A stretch of 64,000 bases of DNA, taken from contig JAEWLC010000028.1 of assembly GCA_023393475.1 (NCBI GenBank), positions 81,262 to 145,261 of the forward strand, given 5' to 3'. The notes beneath the pieces were generated by a model. That model had not been told where the DNA came from. It ran no database searches and was given only the letters and a program-made list of their open reading frames with translations. The position numbers and the translations under genes were made by a program. This DNA comes from Pseudomonadota bacterium (GTDB taxonomy: Bacteria; Pseudomonadota; Alphaproteobacteria; Rhizobiales; Devosiaceae). This document shows positions 33,730 to 43,283 of the stretch, piece by piece; positions within the stretch are counted from its first letter, which is position 1, and each line of letters starts with the position of its first letter.

Positions 33730-36700
33730 CTAGCAGCCGCTCTTTTCCGGCCCGCCCATCGGGACGGAGAAGCCGCCCTTGACTGCGTGCTGCGTCGTCG
33801 TCGCGCCATAGACGCCGGCATAGTTCACCGTCAGTTGCATGCCGGACGTCGGGCATTCGAACATCATGCCGACATCGAGCTTGCCGCGCAGGTCGTCGAA
33901 GGGCTCGATCATTTCGATCGCCGGCAGGCCTTCCGGTGCGGCGGCGAACTGGGTCTCGGCCACCCACTCGTCCTTCCACGGCGACCACTGGACGCCACCG
34001 CGTACGTAGCCGGTGACCTGATAGCCGTTGTCGAACTCGTGGCTGAGGCGCAGCTCGAAGCCCGGCGTCAGCGTCACGGCGGTTTGGGTCATCTCGGGAT
34101 AGACGAGGTTGGCCAGCCCCACGCCGGTTTCGGTGGCTTCCGGAGTGTAGAGGACGTGACCCTCGATATCGAGAAGACCGATGGCCTTCACACCCTCCGC
34201 CGGATCCGTCGCGTAGCTCAACCGCACGCGCGGATTGAACGCATAGATCTCGCGGTCGGCCTCGGCCCAGCCGCGGATGGCCTCGAACTCGATCGTCTTG
34301 TCGGTGAACACCGGCAGTTCGCCTACATCGGCGACGCCAAGGGCGATGCCGTCGAAGCTCGAATAAGCCTGCGAGTAGCCGCCGATATTGACGTAGCGCC
34401 GCGATTCCCAGGCGCCGGCAGTACCTGCCGCCGCGACGGAAACGCCGAAGCCACCATCCTGGTAAGCCGCCGACACGCTTGCCTGGTAGATGTCGCCGTT
34501 GGCCGAACCCAGCTCCTCGCCGTCGAGCGTCTGCTTGGTATTGATCTGACCGTAGCCGCCGGCGGCGCCAAAGGTCACCTTGTCATAGACCACCGCCTGG
34601 CCGCCGAAGGCGAGCGTGCCCCATGTGTCTTCTGTCTTCGGGCTATCGAGCACCGTGCCGCGGTTGTAGATGCCGCCGCTCCCAGCGATCCAGACGCAAC
34701 CGCGGTTGTCGAGCGCATCGCCGACAAGGCCATCGCCACAACGGGCAGCCTGGTCGAGGAACTCGGTGGTGCGGCGGTCCGCCAGCTCGAACATGTGCGC
34801 CGCGCCGTGCGGGGTCAGCGTCGTGATCGCGTCGCCCAGCGCCTCGACGTCCGGCTGCAGGCGCAGCAGGTTGATCAGGTAATTGAACGGATCATCGATA
34901 TCGATGGCCTGCTCGATGTTGTCGATGCCCTCGCCCATGCGCCAGACGTTGGGATCGGTGGTGCCGGAGGCTGGGTCCTGCAGCAGCCCCTCGAGCGAAG
35001 GCTTCTCGGCGAGCAGCACGAGGTCGGAGCCGATGACATCGGTGCTGAAGATGAAGCCGACGGCTGGAGGATCGAGGTTCGGCAGGAACCCGCTGTCGGT
35101 CATCGTGCCGCCGGCGCTGGCAATGACGTAGCCGTCGTTGGAGAAGGCCTTGTTGATCGAAGTCAGCAGCAGCCCACCCGTGCCGGCGAAATCGCCGTCG
35201 CCGGTGATGTCGAGCAGGTCGTTGACCTGGTCGGGCGTGTTCTGGGCGTTGAGGTCGAGGTCCATGTAGTAGGTGCCGTCAACGGTCTGGGTCGTGTTGC
35301 CGGTGACGCCGGTTGTCTTGACGCGGGCACGATCGCCCGGCGACAGCAGGCCCTCGTTGGTAAGGAGGTTGCCGGCCCCGAGGATGACGCTGGCGTCGGA
35401 GATGAACAGGGCGCCGCTCTGGTTCAGGAGGCTGTTGGCGCCGGCGCCGAGATCGACATTGCCGATGATGTTGCTGGTACGGGTGAAGTTGGTGATCGCG
35501 GCGCCCTCGGCCCGCATCAGGTTGGTGATGGCGTCATCGCCGTCGCCGCCGAGGATTGTCATGCCGTTGAGCAGCGGCAGGCCGGAGCCGTAGATGCTGC
35601 TCTGCGCATAGAGCGTGCCGTTGCTGGTGAAACTGTTTGTGGCGCCGTCGGCGATCTGGACCGCCGCGCCGGTACCATTGGAGGCCCAGACGAGGCCGAC
35701 GCCGTTGCCGTTCGTGCCGGCCTGGTTGAGCGCGAGCGTCACATTGCCGTTAGCGGTGCCACCAGCGCTCTGGCCGAAGATACCAACCGCGTTCATGCCG
35801 GTGACGACGACGTTGCGCGTCTGGGTGATCCCGACGGCGCCGGAGGTGCCATCGTGCCCGAGGCTGCCGGCGAAGGAGGCGTTCGCCGTGGCATCCGCGA
35901 TGTCGGTAGCGAACATGCCGTTGCCGACGATACCGCCGCCGCCCGCGATCGACTGCGCGACGATGCCGTGCGCACCATAGCCAGCAGTGTGGATGTCGCC
36001 GGTGCTCGAGACCGTGACCACGCCGGAATCACCGCCCGCGCCGGTACCGCCGCCGATCGACAGGGGATTGAGCGAGTACCCTTCCTGGCCGAGTACGAAA
36101 GTACCGCTGGCCACGCCGACGAGGCCGCCGCCGCCACCGATGGATTGCGCCACGATACCGAAGGCGCCGTTGCCGGTCGTGGTGACCCCGTTGGCATTGA
36201 CGATCAGGTCGCCGCCGATGCCGCCGGCTCCACCGGCACCGCTGCCGATGGTGATGTCGGTGCCGTTGGCGAGGACGACGCCGTTCTCGAACACGACGTT
36301 GCTGACGCCACCGCCACCGCCGATCGACTGGGCAACGATGCCGTGGCTGAGGGCCCCCGCAGTCGTTACCAACTGGGCGGCTGTAAGGGTCGAGACAGGG
36401 TTGGTTACAGGATCGGCCACGGCATTGCCGAAGAACCCACCATTGGCGAGCTGGCTGCCGCCGACGTTGATGACCAACTCGTCGCCCTCATTGGTCACCG
36501 ACGTGACCGTCAGGTTCACGATACCGCCGCCGCCGCCGATGGTCTGGCCGATGATGCCGATGGCGTTGGCAGCCGTCGTCTGCACCGTGCCCGCAGCGTC
36601 GAGCTTGAAGCCGCCGCCGCTGCCGGTGAAATTGAAGCCGCCAGCGTAGCCGCCGGCAGAGAGATAGAAGCCGTCCTCGGGCGGCTGGGCCGGATTCAGC

Positions 36701-39700
36701 ACCAGCGCCGCGTCGACATTGCCCACCACGCCACCACCACCGCCGATCGACTGGACGATGAGACCGATGGAGCCGACGCCCGTCGTCATGGTGTGGTCGG
36801 TATTGTAGTCGTTGTCGGCGAAGGTCGCGTTTGAGCCGATGAAGCCGGAGCTGCCGGCACTGAGCTCGATATCGCTGCCCGAGAAGCCGAGTTCGTCAAG
36901 AATGACTGTCGCCGCCGCGCCACCGCCGCCGGCGATTGCCTGGGCAATCATGCCGTAGGACAGCGCGCCCTGCGTGATGTTGGTTTCACCGTTGATGGTG
37001 ACCTTGACGGTGCCGCTCGCACCATCGACCGGGATTAGGGAGAAGGGATCGCAGTCATCGAGATCGCAATCGGTGCCGAGGCCGAGCTTGATGCCGTCGG
37101 AGCCGTCGCTGCCACTGCCGACGCCAACCGCGAGGCCACCCCAGCCGCCGCTGCCGCCAACCGACTGCGCCACGACGCCGCTCGAGTTCGCGAGGGTGGT
37201 GAAGATCGAGCCGGTGCTCTCGACGGTCACGTCGCCGCCATTGCCGCCCTTGGCTCCGGCACCGCCGACGACGTTGTCGACCCCGCCGCCACCGAAATCG
37301 AAGGCGCCCGCGATGCCGCCCGAACCGCCGCCGCCGCCCACGCTCTGGGCGAAAATGCCGTTGGAGTTCGCACCGGTGACGGTGATGGTGCCGGAATTCG
37401 TGACTGTCACCGTGCCGCCGGCTCCACCTTCACCGCCGGATCCGCCGACGCTGCTGGTCGCACCTTGGCCGCTGTCGCTGATCGTGCCTGCGATCGAGAA
37501 GCCGCCGTTGCCGCCGCCGCCACCGATCGACTGCGCGATGATGCCGTGCGAGTTGTCGCCGCTGGTCTCGATGATGCCGAAGTTGTTGACCTCGACCTCG
37601 CCGCCGATGCCGCCCGTGCCGGCTTCGCCGCCGACCGAACTCTTGGCGCCGTCGCCGTTGGTGCCCTGGCCTTCGAGCGCGGCCGCGATCGAGAAACCGC
37701 CATTGCCGCCCGAGCCACCGATCGACTGCGCGAGGATGCCTGCCGCGTTACCGCCCTCGGTTTGGATCTTGCCCCAGTTGTTGACGAGGACGTCGCCACC
37801 GTCGGAAGCCGCGCCGCCATTGCCGCCGCCGACTTCGTTGGATGTGCCGCCATCGATCGCGATAGCGAGGCCGCCGGAGAAACCACCGGTGCCGCCGCCG
37901 CCGCCGATCGACTGCGCGATGACGCCGACGGCGCCTTCGCCGCGCGTGTGGATGACGGGCGTGCCGAGCGTTGTCTGGGCGCTGCCGATATTGACCTCGA
38001 CGTCGCCGCCACCGCCGCCGACATCGCCTTCGCCGCCGACGCTCTTGGCTTCGCTGTTGGCCTTGATGGAGACACCGAGCCCGAGCGAGAAGCCGCCATA
38101 GCCGCCACCGCCACCCACCGACTGGGCCAGCACGCCATGCGAGAGCTGGCCGTAGGTGTCGATGTTATTGTTGACCCAGACCTTGACCTCGTCGCCCTCG
38201 CCGCCGCCCGCGCCCTTGCCGCCGACGGAGTCGGCAGACGCATCGCCCTCGATGGAGCCGGCCGCTGCAACGGAGAATCCGCCCACGCCGCCACCGCCGC
38301 CGACGGATTGCGCGAGGATGCCGATGGAGTTGTCGGCAAGCGTCGTAATGGCGCCGTTGGAGGTGACATGCACGACGCCACCATCACCGGCAGCTCCACC
38401 TTCGCCGCCGGTGGAAGACGTCGATGCCTTGCCCTTGAGGGAGAATGCCGCAGCGCCCGAAAAGCCGCCCGTACCGCCGCCGCCGCCGATCGACTGCGCG
38501 AGGATGCCGTGTGAGCCGAGGCCCAGGCGACCGGCGCCGCCGGTCTCGATCGTGGCGCTGTTGATCACCTCTACGTCGCCGGCATTGTTCGTCGTGCCGC
38601 CACCGCCGCCGATCGACAGGCCGTAGGTATCGCTCTGCATCGAGAACGACGCGGTGACCGAGAAGCCGCCGGTACCGCCGCCGCCCGAAATCGACTGCGC
38701 AAGGATGCCGTGGGATTGCTCGCCCGCCGTGGTGATCTTGCCGAAGATGTCGGTGACCGTGACCTTGCCGCTTCCGCCGCCGTCGCCGCCGCTGCCGCCA
38801 AGCGCGGCGACTGCAGCGACCTGGTTGATCGACGCGGAGGCACCCAGCGAGAAGCCGCCCGTGCCCCCGCCACCACCGATGGACTGGGCGAGAATGCCGA
38901 CGGACTGTTTGCCGGTAGTGGTGATTTCGCCCGTATGGCGGACGGTGACGTCGCCGCCTTCGCTACCCTCGCCGCCGCTGCCGCCAAAGGCGAGGGCCGC
39001 GGCCGGACCCTGCATCGAGAATGCGAGAGCGCCGGCGAACCCGCCGCTGCCCCCGCCACCGCCGACCGACTGGGCGAAGATGCCATGCGAGAAGTCGCCG
39101 TCGGTGGCGATATTGCCGACATTGGCCACGTCGACCGTGCTGCCGAACGCGCCGTCGCCGCCGCCACCACCGAAGGCGAGGCCAAAGTTGGGACCTTGCA
39201 GCGAAAGGGTGCCGGTGCCGGCAAAGCCGCCATTGCCGCCACCGCCACCGAGGGATTGCGCGGTAATGCCGTTGCTGAAGGTGCCGGTCGTCTTGATGTT
39301 GGCGGTGCTCTCGACGTCGACGATGCCGCCGTTATTGCCCTCGCCACCGGCTCCGCCGAAGGACATGCCGAGTGCGCTGACAAGTCCGCCGCTCACGTTG
39401 ATCGCAAAGCCGCCATCGCCGCCGCCACCGCCAATGCTGCTGGCCAGGATGCCGGCCGAACCGGTGCAGGTCGCGCAGCCCGTGGTGATGTGGGCGAGGT
39501 TCACGACCTTGACGTCGCCGCCGACCCCACCGGCTCCGCCCTTGGCACCAAAGCTCATCCCCAGCGCCACCCCGGTTGAACCCGAAACCGAAATGGCAAA
39601 GCCGCCATTGCCGCCGCCGCCGCCAATCGACTCCGCCACGATGCCGGAGGAAAAGTTGCCCAGCGTTTTGATGCTGCCATTGGCAGCAACGTAGACCGCC

Positions 39701-41697
39701 TTGGCGTCGCCACCGGAGGCACCCGAACCGCCGAAAGCCAGCGAGACGTTGCCGTAGAGTCCTACCGAGGCAGAGATAGCAAAGCCGCCATCGCCACCGC
39801 CGCCGCCCACCGACTGGGCGAAGATGCCGGCGGAATGATCGCCGGTGGTGCTGATGTCGACGGGCAGGTTCTGGTCCAGGTTGACATTGACCAGGCCGCC
39901 ATCGCCGCCGGGGCCACCCTTGCCACCGAAGGCCATCGAGACGAAGACACCTGCTGCAACGCTGTTGCCGCCACTACCGCCACCACCGCCGACGCTCTGG
40001 GCGAAGATGCCGGCCGCGTTGTTGCCCTGCGTCGTGATCTTGCCCGAGTTGGTGACGTCGACCAGCACGGCGGTACCGCCCGCCGCACCGCTACCACCCA
40101 CGCTGATGAGGCCGCCGCTGAAGCCACCGTCGCCGCCACCACCACCGATCGACTGCGCAAAGATGCCGCGGGAGAACTCACCGGTCGCGTTCAGTTCACC
40201 GGAGTTGTCGACCTCGACTTCTCCGCCGTCACCGCCGCCGCCGCCCGAGCCGCCGATTGAGACAAGGCCACCGGAGACACCGCCGTTGCCGCCGCCTCCG
40301 CCCACACTCTGGGCATAGATAGCGTCGGACCGGTCGCCATTCGTGGTGATGGCCTGCGAGTTGGCTACGGTGACCTTGCCGCCGCCGCTCGTGGTGCTGC
40401 CGGAACCGCCTATGCTGACCAGGCCGCCCGAATTGCCGCCATCGCCGCCGCCGCCGCCGATCGACTGGGCATAGATGCCCTTGGCATTGGCCGCGGAAGT
40501 TTCGATGTGGCCGGTACCAGTGGTCGTGACCGTGACCGCCTGGCCGTTGCCGCCGATAGAGCCATCCGCCCCAAGGGCGACAAGCCCGCCCGCCGATCCT
40601 GCCGAACCACCACCACCGCCGATCGATTGAGCCAGGATGCCGTGCGCACCCTCTTCGGTCGTGCTGATCGAGCCAGAGTTGTTGACGATGACAATGCCAC
40701 CCGGCCCGGCGCTCGCGCCGCTGCCACCGAAGGCGACGAGGCCACCACCGCTGCCGCCACCGCCGCCAAAGCCACCAATGGACTGGGCGAGGATGCCGAC
40801 TGAGTCCTTGCCAAGCGTCGTGATGCCGCCGCTGTTGTCGACCGTGACATTGCCGCCGGGTGCAGCCTGACCGCCGCCCCCCGACTCGGAGTACACGCCA
40901 CCGGCACTGCCGCCTGCGCCACCGGCGCCGCCAGTGCTCTGCGCCACGATGCCGTTCGACTTGTCGCCGGACGTGTGAATGGTGGATGCGGACGTCACGT
41001 GGACTGATCCGCCACCCGCGGCATCGCCACCGTCTCCGGCGACCGCACCTACGCCCCCGAAATCACCGCCGATGCCACCGTTGCCGCCAACGCTAAGCCC
41101 CATAATTCCGTTGGCATTGTTTCCGGTCGTTGTGATGTTGCCCTTGCTGTCGATGATGACCGCGCCACCGACGGCACCGTTGCCGGCGTCACCGCCGGTA
41201 CCGCCAACACCGCCGCCATTGCCGCCATTGCCGCCGTCACCGCCATAGCTGATGCCGACGACGCCGTTCGCCCCCTGCGTCGTTATCGAGTGCGGACCGA
41301 CGGTCCCGTCGAAATTGACAGTCACCGACGGCGCCCCCCCGCCGTCCGATCCGTCGTCGCCGAGGCAGGCAACAACAATCACCGTGCAACCGGCGCTGCC
41401 CTGGTCGGTACCCTGCCCGATCAGACCCACCCCCGAAATTCCCGGCGCCGGCGTGATATCGACAGTGAGGTTGTTGACGTTGAGGGTCGTATAGGGGTCG
41501 GGCGGGTTGTGGAAGTTGGCACCACCGGAGACGTTACCGGTACAATCGACGACCCCCGGGGCTCCGGGGACGCAAGCCGCCTGCGCTTCGCTCGGCACGC
41601 CGACGAAGACGAAGAACGACAGCATGAAGAAGAGGGCGAAGGCCAAGGATGCCGGCAAGTTCGTCAGCGGCACAATACTCCAGCGCGCCCTGGCCAT
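33730..41697 (-). CDS. Giant glycine-rich autotransporter adhesin
   Basis: 2655 aa from ATG at 41697. Long signal peptide (MARARWSIVPLTNLPASLAF then a hydrophobic core, cleavage after PSEAQA). The passenger is built of about 30 copies of a ~55-80-residue unit ending in G-[IV]-x-AQS-[IV]-GGGGGxGG, with TVTNSG.I-type beta-helix rungs between. From about residue 2130 a non-repeat stretch leads to a C-terminal autotransporter beta-barrel (about 2370-2640: CVWIAGSGGIYNRG, TFGAAGGYG, LSYATDPAEG, VTLTPGFELRLSHEF, VTGYVRGGVQW). It ends GGFSVPMGGPEKSGC, past the usual final aromatic. Expected to be a surface adhesin. It is preceded by an AT-rich gap. Confidence 0.93.
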   Translation of the reverse strand: MARARWSIVPLTNLPASLAFALFFMLSFFVFVGVPSEAQAACVPGAPGVVDCTGNVSGGANFHNPPDPYTTLNVNNLTVDITPAPGISGVGLIGQGTDQGSAGCTVIVVACLGDDGSDGGGAPSVTVNFDGTVGPHSITTQGANGVVGISYGGDGGNGGNGGGVGGTGGDAGNGAVGGAVIIDSKGNITTTGNNANGIMGLSVGGNGGIGGDFGGVGAVAGDGGDAAGGGSVHVTSASTIHTSGDKSNGIVAQSTGGAGGAGGSAGGVYSESGGGGQAAPGGNVTVDNSGGITTLGKDSVGILAQSIGGFGGGGGSGGGLVAFGGSGASAGPGGIVIVNNSGSISTTEEGAHGILAQSIGGGGGSAGSAGGLVALGADGSIGGNGQAVTVTTTGTGHIETSAANAKGIYAQSIGGGGGDGGNSGGLVSIGGSGSTTSGGGKVTVANSQAITTNGDRSDAIYAQSVGGGGGNGGVSGGLVSIGGSGGGGGDGGEVEVDNSGELNATGEFSRGIFAQSIGGGGGDGGFSGGLISVGGSGAAGGTAVLVDVTNSGKITTQGNNAAGIFAQSVGGGGGSGGNSVAAGVFVSMAFGGKGGPGGDGGLVNVNLDQNLPVDISTTGDHSAGIFAQSVGGGGGDGGFAISASVGLYGNVSLAFGGSGASGGDAKAVYVAANGSIKTLGNFSSGIVAESIGGGGGNGGFAISVSGSTGVALGMSFGAKGGAGGVGGDVKVVNLAHITTGCATCTGSAGILASSIGGGGGDGGFAINVSGGLVSALGMSFGGAGGEGNNGGIVDVESTANIKTTGTFSNGITAQSLGGGGGNGGFAGTGTLSLQGPNFGLAFGGGGGDGAFGSTVDVANVGNIATDGDFSHGIFAQSVGGGGGSGGFAGALAFSMQGPAAALAFGGSGGEGSEGGDVTVRHTGEITTTGKQSVGILAQSIGGGGGTGGFSLGASASINQVAAVAALGGSGGDGGGSGKVTVTDIFGKITTAGEQSHGILAQSISGGGGTGGFSVTASFSMQSDTYGLSIGGGGGTTNNAGDVEVINSATIETGGAGRLGLGSHGILAQSIGGGGGTGGFSGAAAFSLKGKASTSSTGGEGGAAGDGGVVHVTSNGAITTLADNSIGILAQSVGGGGGVGGFSVAAAGSIEGDASADSVGGKGAGGGEGDEVKVWVNNNIDTYGQLSHGVLAQSVGGGGGYGGFSLGLGVSIKANSEAKSVGGEGDVGGGGGDVEVNIGSAQTTLGTPVIHTRGEGAVGVIAQSIGGGGGTGGFSGGLAIAIDGGTSNEVGGGNGGAASDGGDVLVNNWGKIQTEGGNAAGILAQSIGGSGGNGGFSIAAALEGQGTNGDGAKSSVGGEAGTGGIGGEVEVNNFGIIETSGDNSHGIIAQSIGGGGGNGGFSIAGTISDSGQGATSSVGGSGGEGGAGGTVTVTNSGTITVTGANSNGIFAQSVGGGGGSGGIAGAFDFGGGGVDNVVGGAGAKGGNGGDVTVESTGSIFTTLANSSGVVAQSVGGSGGWGGLAVGVGSGSDGSDGIKLGLGTDCDLDDCDPFSLIPVDGASGTVKVTINGETNITQGALSYGMIAQAIAGGGGAAATVILDELGFSGSDIELSAGSSGFIGSNATFADNDYNTDHTMTTGVGSIGLIVQSIGGGGGVVGNVDAALVLNPAQPPEDGFYLSAGGYAGGFNFTGSGGGFKLDAAGTVQTTAANAIGIIGQTIGGGGGIVNLTVTSVTNEGDELVINVGGSQLANGGFFGNAVADPVTNPVSTLTAAQLVTTAGALSHGIVAQSIGGGGGVSNVVFENGVVLANGTDITIGSGAGGAGGIGGDLIVNANGVTTTGNGAFGIVAQSIGGGGGLVGVASGTFVLGQEGYSLNPLSIGGGTGAGGDSGVVTVSSTGDIHTAGYGAHGIVAQSIAGGGGIVGNGMFATDIADATANASFAGSLGHDGTSGAVGITQTRNVVVTGMNAVGIFGQSAGGTANGNVTLALNQAGTNGNGVGLVWASNGTGAAVQIADGATNSFTSNGTLYAQSSIYGSGLPLLNGMTILGGDGDDAITNLMRAEGAAITNFTRTSNIIGNVDLGAGANSLLNQSGALFISDASVILGAGNLLTNEGLLSPGDRARVKTTGVTGNTTQTVDGTYYMDLDLNAQNTPDQVNDLLDITGDGDFAGTGGLLLTSINKAFSNDGYVIASAGGTMTDSGFLPNLDPPAVGFIFSTDVIGSDLVLLAEKPSLEGLLQDPASGTTDPNVWRMGEGIDNIEQAIDIDDPFNYLINLLRLQPDVEALGDAITTLTPHGAAHMFELADRRTTEFLDQAARCGDGLVGDALDNRGCVWIAGSGGIYNRGTVLDSPKTEDTWGTLAFGGQAVVYDKVTFGAAGGYGQINTKQTLDGEELGSANGDIYQASVSAAYQDGGFGVSVAAAGTAGAWESRRYVNIGGYSQAYSSFDGIALGVADVGELPVFTDKTIEFEAIRGWAEADREIYAFNPRVRLSYATDPAEGVKAIGLLDIEGHVLYTPEATETGVGLANLVYPEMTQTAVTLTPGFELRLSHEFDNGYQVTGYVRGGVQWSPWKDEWVAETQFAAAPEGLPAIEMIEPFDDLRGKLDVGMMFECPTSGMQLTVNYAGVYGATTTQHAVKGGFSVPMGGPEKSGC
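35700..41250 (-). repeat. Tandem degenerate glycine-rich repeats in autotransporter
   Basis: About 30 imperfect copies of a 165-240-bp unit coding for the AQSIGGGGG-type motif. On the plus strand they appear as runs of ccgccgccgccgccg beside 'gactgcgc' segments. Copies differ in sequence and length, so they are old, but the GC-rich cores are nearly identical and offer many sites for recombination. Confidence 0.85.
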
Positions 41698-42267
41698 GAT
41701 CGGCCTCGGCCTTCTCGCTATCGGCGCATCGCTAAGCTCTAGCCCTGCGGCCGAACCTGCCCTCCACCTACGCATCTTGCACCTGCCATCGCAGACAACT
41801 GGCGTAAGTCAAGCAGCGTCGGGGGCAGCGATCCAGTAACATTCCTTTACAGAAAGGCCAAAAAACCGTGCATTTTCAATGGCCGCTGATTAATGCGTCG
41901 TGAGTGTAGCGAAGATGTCGCACTTTCTCCGCATGATTGGCGAATTAAAGGCAGTCGACGGACTCGTTTCCTGCGACTCAATTTAGATTCAGTATGACTG
42001 GCGGGTATATCTGGCATTGATCTGCTTGGTACTCTTTCGCACAGATACCATTACTATCAACATTTACTTATACACGACTCTTCAAATAACCAGCAGTTAC
42101 GCCAACTTTGCGCCGCTACGCGCGCGCCGCCGGGCATGTGCAGACTCGGACGAGAGCAAGTCGCCATTATGCTAACATGTTAGTGCTTGCGACAATTCCG
42201 GCATGGGCTTAGCGTGCCATCCAGCATGACGGTGAAAACACCGCTTGCACCCAAGGAGGAGAACATC
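41698..42267. promoter_or_regulatory. AT-rich divergent intergenic region
   Basis: 570 bp between the autotransporter start and the sugar-binding-protein start, without a supportable gene. The stretch at about 41840-42120 is much richer in A/T than anything else in the window. It must hold the promoters of both divergent genes. Near its right end are a 12-bp palindrome (42172-42183) and the AAGGAGGAG ribosome site of the binding-protein gene (42253-42261). Confidence 0.6.
42172..42183. promoter_or_regulatory. Palindromic operator candidate
   Basis: Perfect 12-bp palindrome CTAACATGTTAG, 85 bp upstream of the ribose-type transport operon. A related imperfect site, GCTAACAATAGC, lies at 47012-47023 upstream of the second transporter operon. 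Both share GCTAACA. With a LacI-family gene between the two operons, these are candidate binding sites; this is inference from two sites only. Confidence 0.45.
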
Positions 42268-43215
42268 GTGAACAGACGCAGTTTCCTGCTGTCGTCGGTG
42301 GCGCTTGGCGCGCTGGCCGCCGCAGCACCGACAGTCGCATTGGCCCAGGACATCACCATTCTCGGCTCGGTGCCGAGCCTGAGCTTCCCGTTCTTCGTGC
42401 ACATGCTCAACCAGATCAAGGCCGAAGCGACGGCTCAGGGCGTAGGCATCATCGAGTCCGATGGCCAGAACTCCGCGCCCAAGCAGACCGCCGATATTGA
42501 GGCGGCGATCGTGCAGAAGGTCAACGCCATCGTCATCTCGCCGCTTGACGTCAACGCGCTGGCTCCAGCCATCGAGCAGGCCGTCCAGGCCGGCGTGCCG
42601 GTCGTCACCATCGACCGCCGGGTCGACGGTGTAGAAGGCATCCTCGCCCATGTCGGCGCCGACAACGTCAAGGGTGGCGAGGCCGAGGCGCAGGCGCTGG
42701 TCGACGCGTTCCCCAATGGCGCGAAGATCTTCCACCTGCAGGGCCAGCCCGGCGCCGGCCCGGCGATCGATCGCAACAAGGGCGTGCACAACGTGCTCGA
42801 TCCGATCAAGGACAAGTACCAGATCATCTTCGAGCAGACCGCCAACTTTGCTCGCGATCAGGGCCTCTCCGTCACCGAGGCCGGCCTTGCCGCCAACGGC
42901 AAGCCGGATGCGATCATCTGCGCCAATGACGACATGGCGCTCGGCGCCGCCGAGGCCGTCGCGGCTCGTGGCTTCACCGATGTGAAAATCTACGGCTTCG
43001 ACGCCCTGCCGGAAGCCCTGGTCGCCGTCCGTGACGGCAAGCTAGCTGGAACGGTCGAGCAGTTCCCGGGCGAGCAGTCGCGCACCGCGGTGAAGATCGC
43101 TGTCGCCTACGCCAAGGACAAGACCGAGCCGGCCGAGAAGCTGGTGCTGCTCACCCCGGTGGTGATCGGGCCGGACAACCTCGACAAGGCGGAACGCCTC
43201 GGCGAAGCCAAGTAG
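42268..43215 (+). CDS. Sugar ABC transporter binding protein, ribose/galactose type
   Basis: 315-aa periplasmic binding protein (RbsB-like). N-terminal twin-arginine-like signal MNRRSFLLSSVALGALAAAA, cleavage after VALA. Family blocks: PFFVHMLNQIKAEATAQGV, QTADIEAAIVQKVNAIVISPLD, VPVVTIDRRVDG, GQPGAGPAIDRNKGVHNVL, and DAIICANDDMALGAAEAV. Start is GTG because AAGGAGGAG ends 6 nt upstream; an in-frame extension to 42187 lacks such a site. First gene of an operon with ATPase and permease genes. The sugar is not determined. Confidence 0.93.
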   Translation: MNRRSFLLSSVALGALAAAAPTVALAQDITILGSVPSLSFPFFVHMLNQIKAEATAQGVGIIESDGQNSAPKQTADIEAAIVQKVNAIVISPLDVNALAPAIEQAVQAGVPVVTIDRRVDGVEGILAHVGADNVKGGEAEAQALVDAFPNGAKIFHLQGQPGAGPAIDRNKGVHNVLDPIKDKYQIIFEQTANFARDQGLSVTEAGLAANGKPDAIICANDDMALGAAEAVAARGFTDVKIYGFDALPEALVAVRDGKLAGTVEQFPGEQSRTAVKIAVAYAKDKTEPAEKLVLLTPVVIGPDNLDKAERLGEAK

Positions 43216-43221
43216 CATGCG

Positions 43222-43251
43222 TGCGGCGCCGCTTGAGGGAGCGGCGCCGCA
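43222..43251 (+). other. Intercistronic hairpin behind the binding-protein gene
   Basis: Perfect 11-bp stem, 43222-43232 with 43241-43251, around an 8-nt loop, 6 nt after the binding-protein stop. No T-run follows, so it looks like an mRNA-stabilising or partial-attenuation element between the binding protein and ATPase genes. Confidence 0.7.
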
Positions 43252-43283
43252 TCCTGTCTCGAATGCCTGAGGAGGACACTGCG

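Noticed and set aside
33787..36834. 1015-codon open frame on plus strand opposite the autotransporter, and similar frames to 41742
   Set aside because: Repetitive Ala/Asp/Pro-rich translation that mirrors the glycine repeats; the minus-strand frame has signal peptide, repeats and barrel.
35700..41250. CRISPR-like regularly spaced repeats
   Set aside because: Repeats are protein-coding, variable in length and sequence, and in frame with the autotransporter.
41784..41812. Sigma70-like promoter on minus strand for the autotransporter (TTGACT at 41807-41812, 17-bp spacer)
   Set aside because: The -10 hexamer would be ATGGCA, a poor match; not enough to call.
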